Below the pieces are notes generated by a model. That model was not told the DNA's origin and searched no databases. It was given only the letters and a program-made list of their open reading frames with translations. This document shows positions 62,166-64,000 of a DNA stretch of 64,000 nt, piece by piece (positions within the stretch are counted from its first letter, which is position 1; every line of letters starts with the position of its first letter). The stretch lies in NCBI RefSeq assembly GCF_036417845.1, contig NC_090014.1:62001-126000 (forward strand), written 5' to 3'. The position numbers and the translations under genes are program-made. This stretch comes from Apteryx mantelli (taxonomy: Eukaryota; Chordata; Aves; Apterygiformes; Apterygidae).

Positions 62166-63240
62166 CGGAAAGGGACCCAGGCGTCCGGGCCTCCGCGCTC
62201 CCCTCCCCCGCGGGCTAATTAACGCACAGCACTAATGAACCTCCCCCCCCCCCCAGGGGCTCGTTAGCATCGGGAACCTGCTCCCGGCCCAGAATCCTCC
62301 GGGGCCGCTTGAGGCCTCGCACGAGGGGCCGCGGCGTCGCACGAGGGGCCCCGGTGTCCCCCAGCGCCCGCCCCCCTCGCACGAGGGCCCCCGTGCGACA
62401 GGCCCCGGGGAGCCCCCCCCCCCACCACCGAGCGGCGCTGAGGGGCCCAGGCGTCCGGGCGGCGCCCCCTCCCCCGCCGGCCGGCCGGCCGGGGGCCCAG
62501 GCGTCCGGGCGGCAGAAGGGTCCCTTGTGCCGCGGGGACAAAGGGGCCTTTCACGGGGGCCGGCGCCATCCGGCCGCCCCCCCCGGCCCCGCTGCCGTGT
62601 CACACGCGTGTGCGACGCGTGTGCAGCGCCGCGGCCCCGTCCGGGCAACGCGAGAGCCGGGCTGGGGGGGGGGGGGGCAGGGGCCCAGGCGTCCGGGGCC
62701 ACGCACACGCGTGTGGGGACGGGGGACACGTCTGTGCGGGGCAGGGGTGCGCGCGGGGGCTAATTAGCGGCTCCTCGTTAGGAAGCCTCGTTAGGAAGCG
62801 GCCCCGGGGACGCCCTTGCGTCAGGCCGGGGCCTCGCACGAGCCTCGCACGAGGGCTCACGTGTTCCCCCCCCTCCCGCGTTGCTCCCCATGGGGAGGGG
62901 CCCAGGCGTCCGGGGGCCTCGCACGGCCTCGCACGAGGGCTCACGTGTCCCCCCCCCCCGCCATGGGGAGGGGCCCAGGCGTCCGGGGGCCTCGCACGAG
63001 GGCTCCTCGCCTCCCCCACCCGGCGGGCCCAGGCGTCCGGGCCGTTGTGGCGCCGCGCGCACCCAGGCCCCGTCCTCGTGCCGTCCCGGCCGTCGTGCGA
63101 GGGGGCGTGCGAGGAGCGTGCGTGTGCACACGAGTGTGAAACCCCCTCACTCAGACCCCCCCTCCCCCCCCCAGAACAAGGGGCCCAGGCGTCCGGGGGA
63201 TGAAGTCCCCCCCCCAACCCTATAGCAGCCACCAGAGACT
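62166..63240 (+). repeat. Mixed motif-1, CCTCGCACGAGG and CTAATTAG sequence in MACROD1 intron 3
   Basis: About a dozen antisense motif-1 copies, many CCTCGCACGAGGG palindromes (62310-62400, 62830-63010), and CTAATTAA, CTCGTTAG elements at 62213-62265 and 62760-62795. No exon recognised. Confidence 0.75.
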
Positions 63241-64000
63241 CCCCGCAAGGGGGGGCCCGGACTCCTGGGCCCCTTCCTGGTATAATGGTCGGAGCCCGTG
63301 GGGGGGATGCTGGGGGGGCTCCAGCTCCCGGACGCCTGGGTCCCTCACACCCCCTGCCCCCCCCCCCGGACGCCTGGGTCCCTCCCCGCGGCTGCAGCAC
63401 CCTCATGTACCGGGGGGGGGGGGGGGGTTGGTTGGGGGGCTGGAGCAGGGGAACCGGGGGGGGGGGGGCCTAGGCCTGCGCTCCCGGACGCCTGGGTCCT
63501 TCAACCCCCCTCCCCCATCCCCTGCTCCCGGACGCCTGGGCCCCTTGTCCCCCCCCCCGGACACCTGGGTCCCTCAGCCCCCCCCACCCCCCCCCCGTTC
63601 CCAGACACCTGGGTCCCCTCCATTCCCTGCAGCCGGACGCCTGGGTCCTTCACCCCCCCCCCGGATGCCTGGGCCCCTCACGCCCCCCCTCCCCGGACAC
63701 CTGGGTCCCTCGTCCCCTCTCCGCCCACCCCCACTCCCGGATGCCTGGGACCCTCACCTCTCTGCCCCCCCCCCGGACACCTGGGTCCCCCCCATTCCCT
63801 CCACCCAGACACCTGGGTCCCTCAGCTCCCCCTGCCCCCCTCCCCCCATCTCCCGGACGCCTGGGCCCCTCACACTCCCCACCCCCCCACTCCCGGACAC
63901 CGGGGTCCCTCGTCCCCCTCCTGCCCCCCCCCATCTCCCGGACACCTGGGCCCCTTCATCCCCCCGCTCCCCCTCATCTCCCGGACACCTGGGCCCCTCA
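63240..64000 (+). repeat. Motif-1 array at right edge
   Basis: About 20 sense copies (CTCCCGGACGCCTGGGTCCC, many with the ACACC decay) spaced by CTCACCCCCCC, running off the window. Confidence 0.92.

Overview
Vertebrate nuclear DNA, almost certainly from a bird and from a very GC-rich microchromosome. Introns are short, exons are extremely GC3-rich, and nearly all non-coding DNA is GC-rich tandem repeat. Gene content matches human 11q13.1. Genes were identified by comparing translations with remembered mammalian proteins; no search was run.

Layout. 1-18.66 kb (+): 3' half of NRXN2, from the last LNS domain through splice sites 4 and 5, the transmembrane segment and the PDZ-ligand tail, then a 1.6 kb 3' UTR. 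19.27-27.88 kb (+): complete FRMD8. 27.9-31.1 kb: intergenic minisatellites. 31.15-34.3 kb: non-repetitive, AT-richer sequence with no recognised gene. 34.36-39.24 kb (+): 5' half of the lncRNA MALAT1, broken by a 200-N gap (39244-39443). 39.5-41.85 kb (-): first two coding exons of FERMT3 (kindlin-3), cut by the same gap. 43.2-53.49 kb (-): complete STIP1 (HOP). 53.49-54.33 kb: shared STIP1/MACROD1 promoter. 54.33-56.67 kb (+): MACROD1 exons 1-3, the gene continuing past the window. 57.1-60.79 kb (-): FLRT1 nested in MACROD1 intron 3, as in mammals. 60.8-64 kb: repeats inside that intron.

FERMT3-STIP1-MACROD1(FLRT1) and FRMD8-MALAT1 are each conserved blocks with the same relative orientations as in human. 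The join between them lies in the N gap and may be a real avian rearrangement or a scaffolding join.

Most unusual signals: (1) a 15-bp motif, GCCCAGGCGTCCGGG, in roughly 300 copies (by eye, variants included), filling introns of NRXN2, FRMD8, FERMT3 and MACROD1 in either orientation but nearly absent from STIP1 introns and MALAT1; (2) tandem arrays built from the edges of neighbouring exons, so that introns carry many decoy splice sites. The alternatively spliced NRXN2 SS4 exon has a decoy-acceptor array on one side and a decoy-donor array on the other; (3) a recognisable avian MALAT1 with an expanded 42-bp repeat; (4) five RFX X-box palindromes in MACROD1 intron 1; (5) five apparent frameshifts, all +1 and all in G or C homopolymers, best explained as consensus errors.
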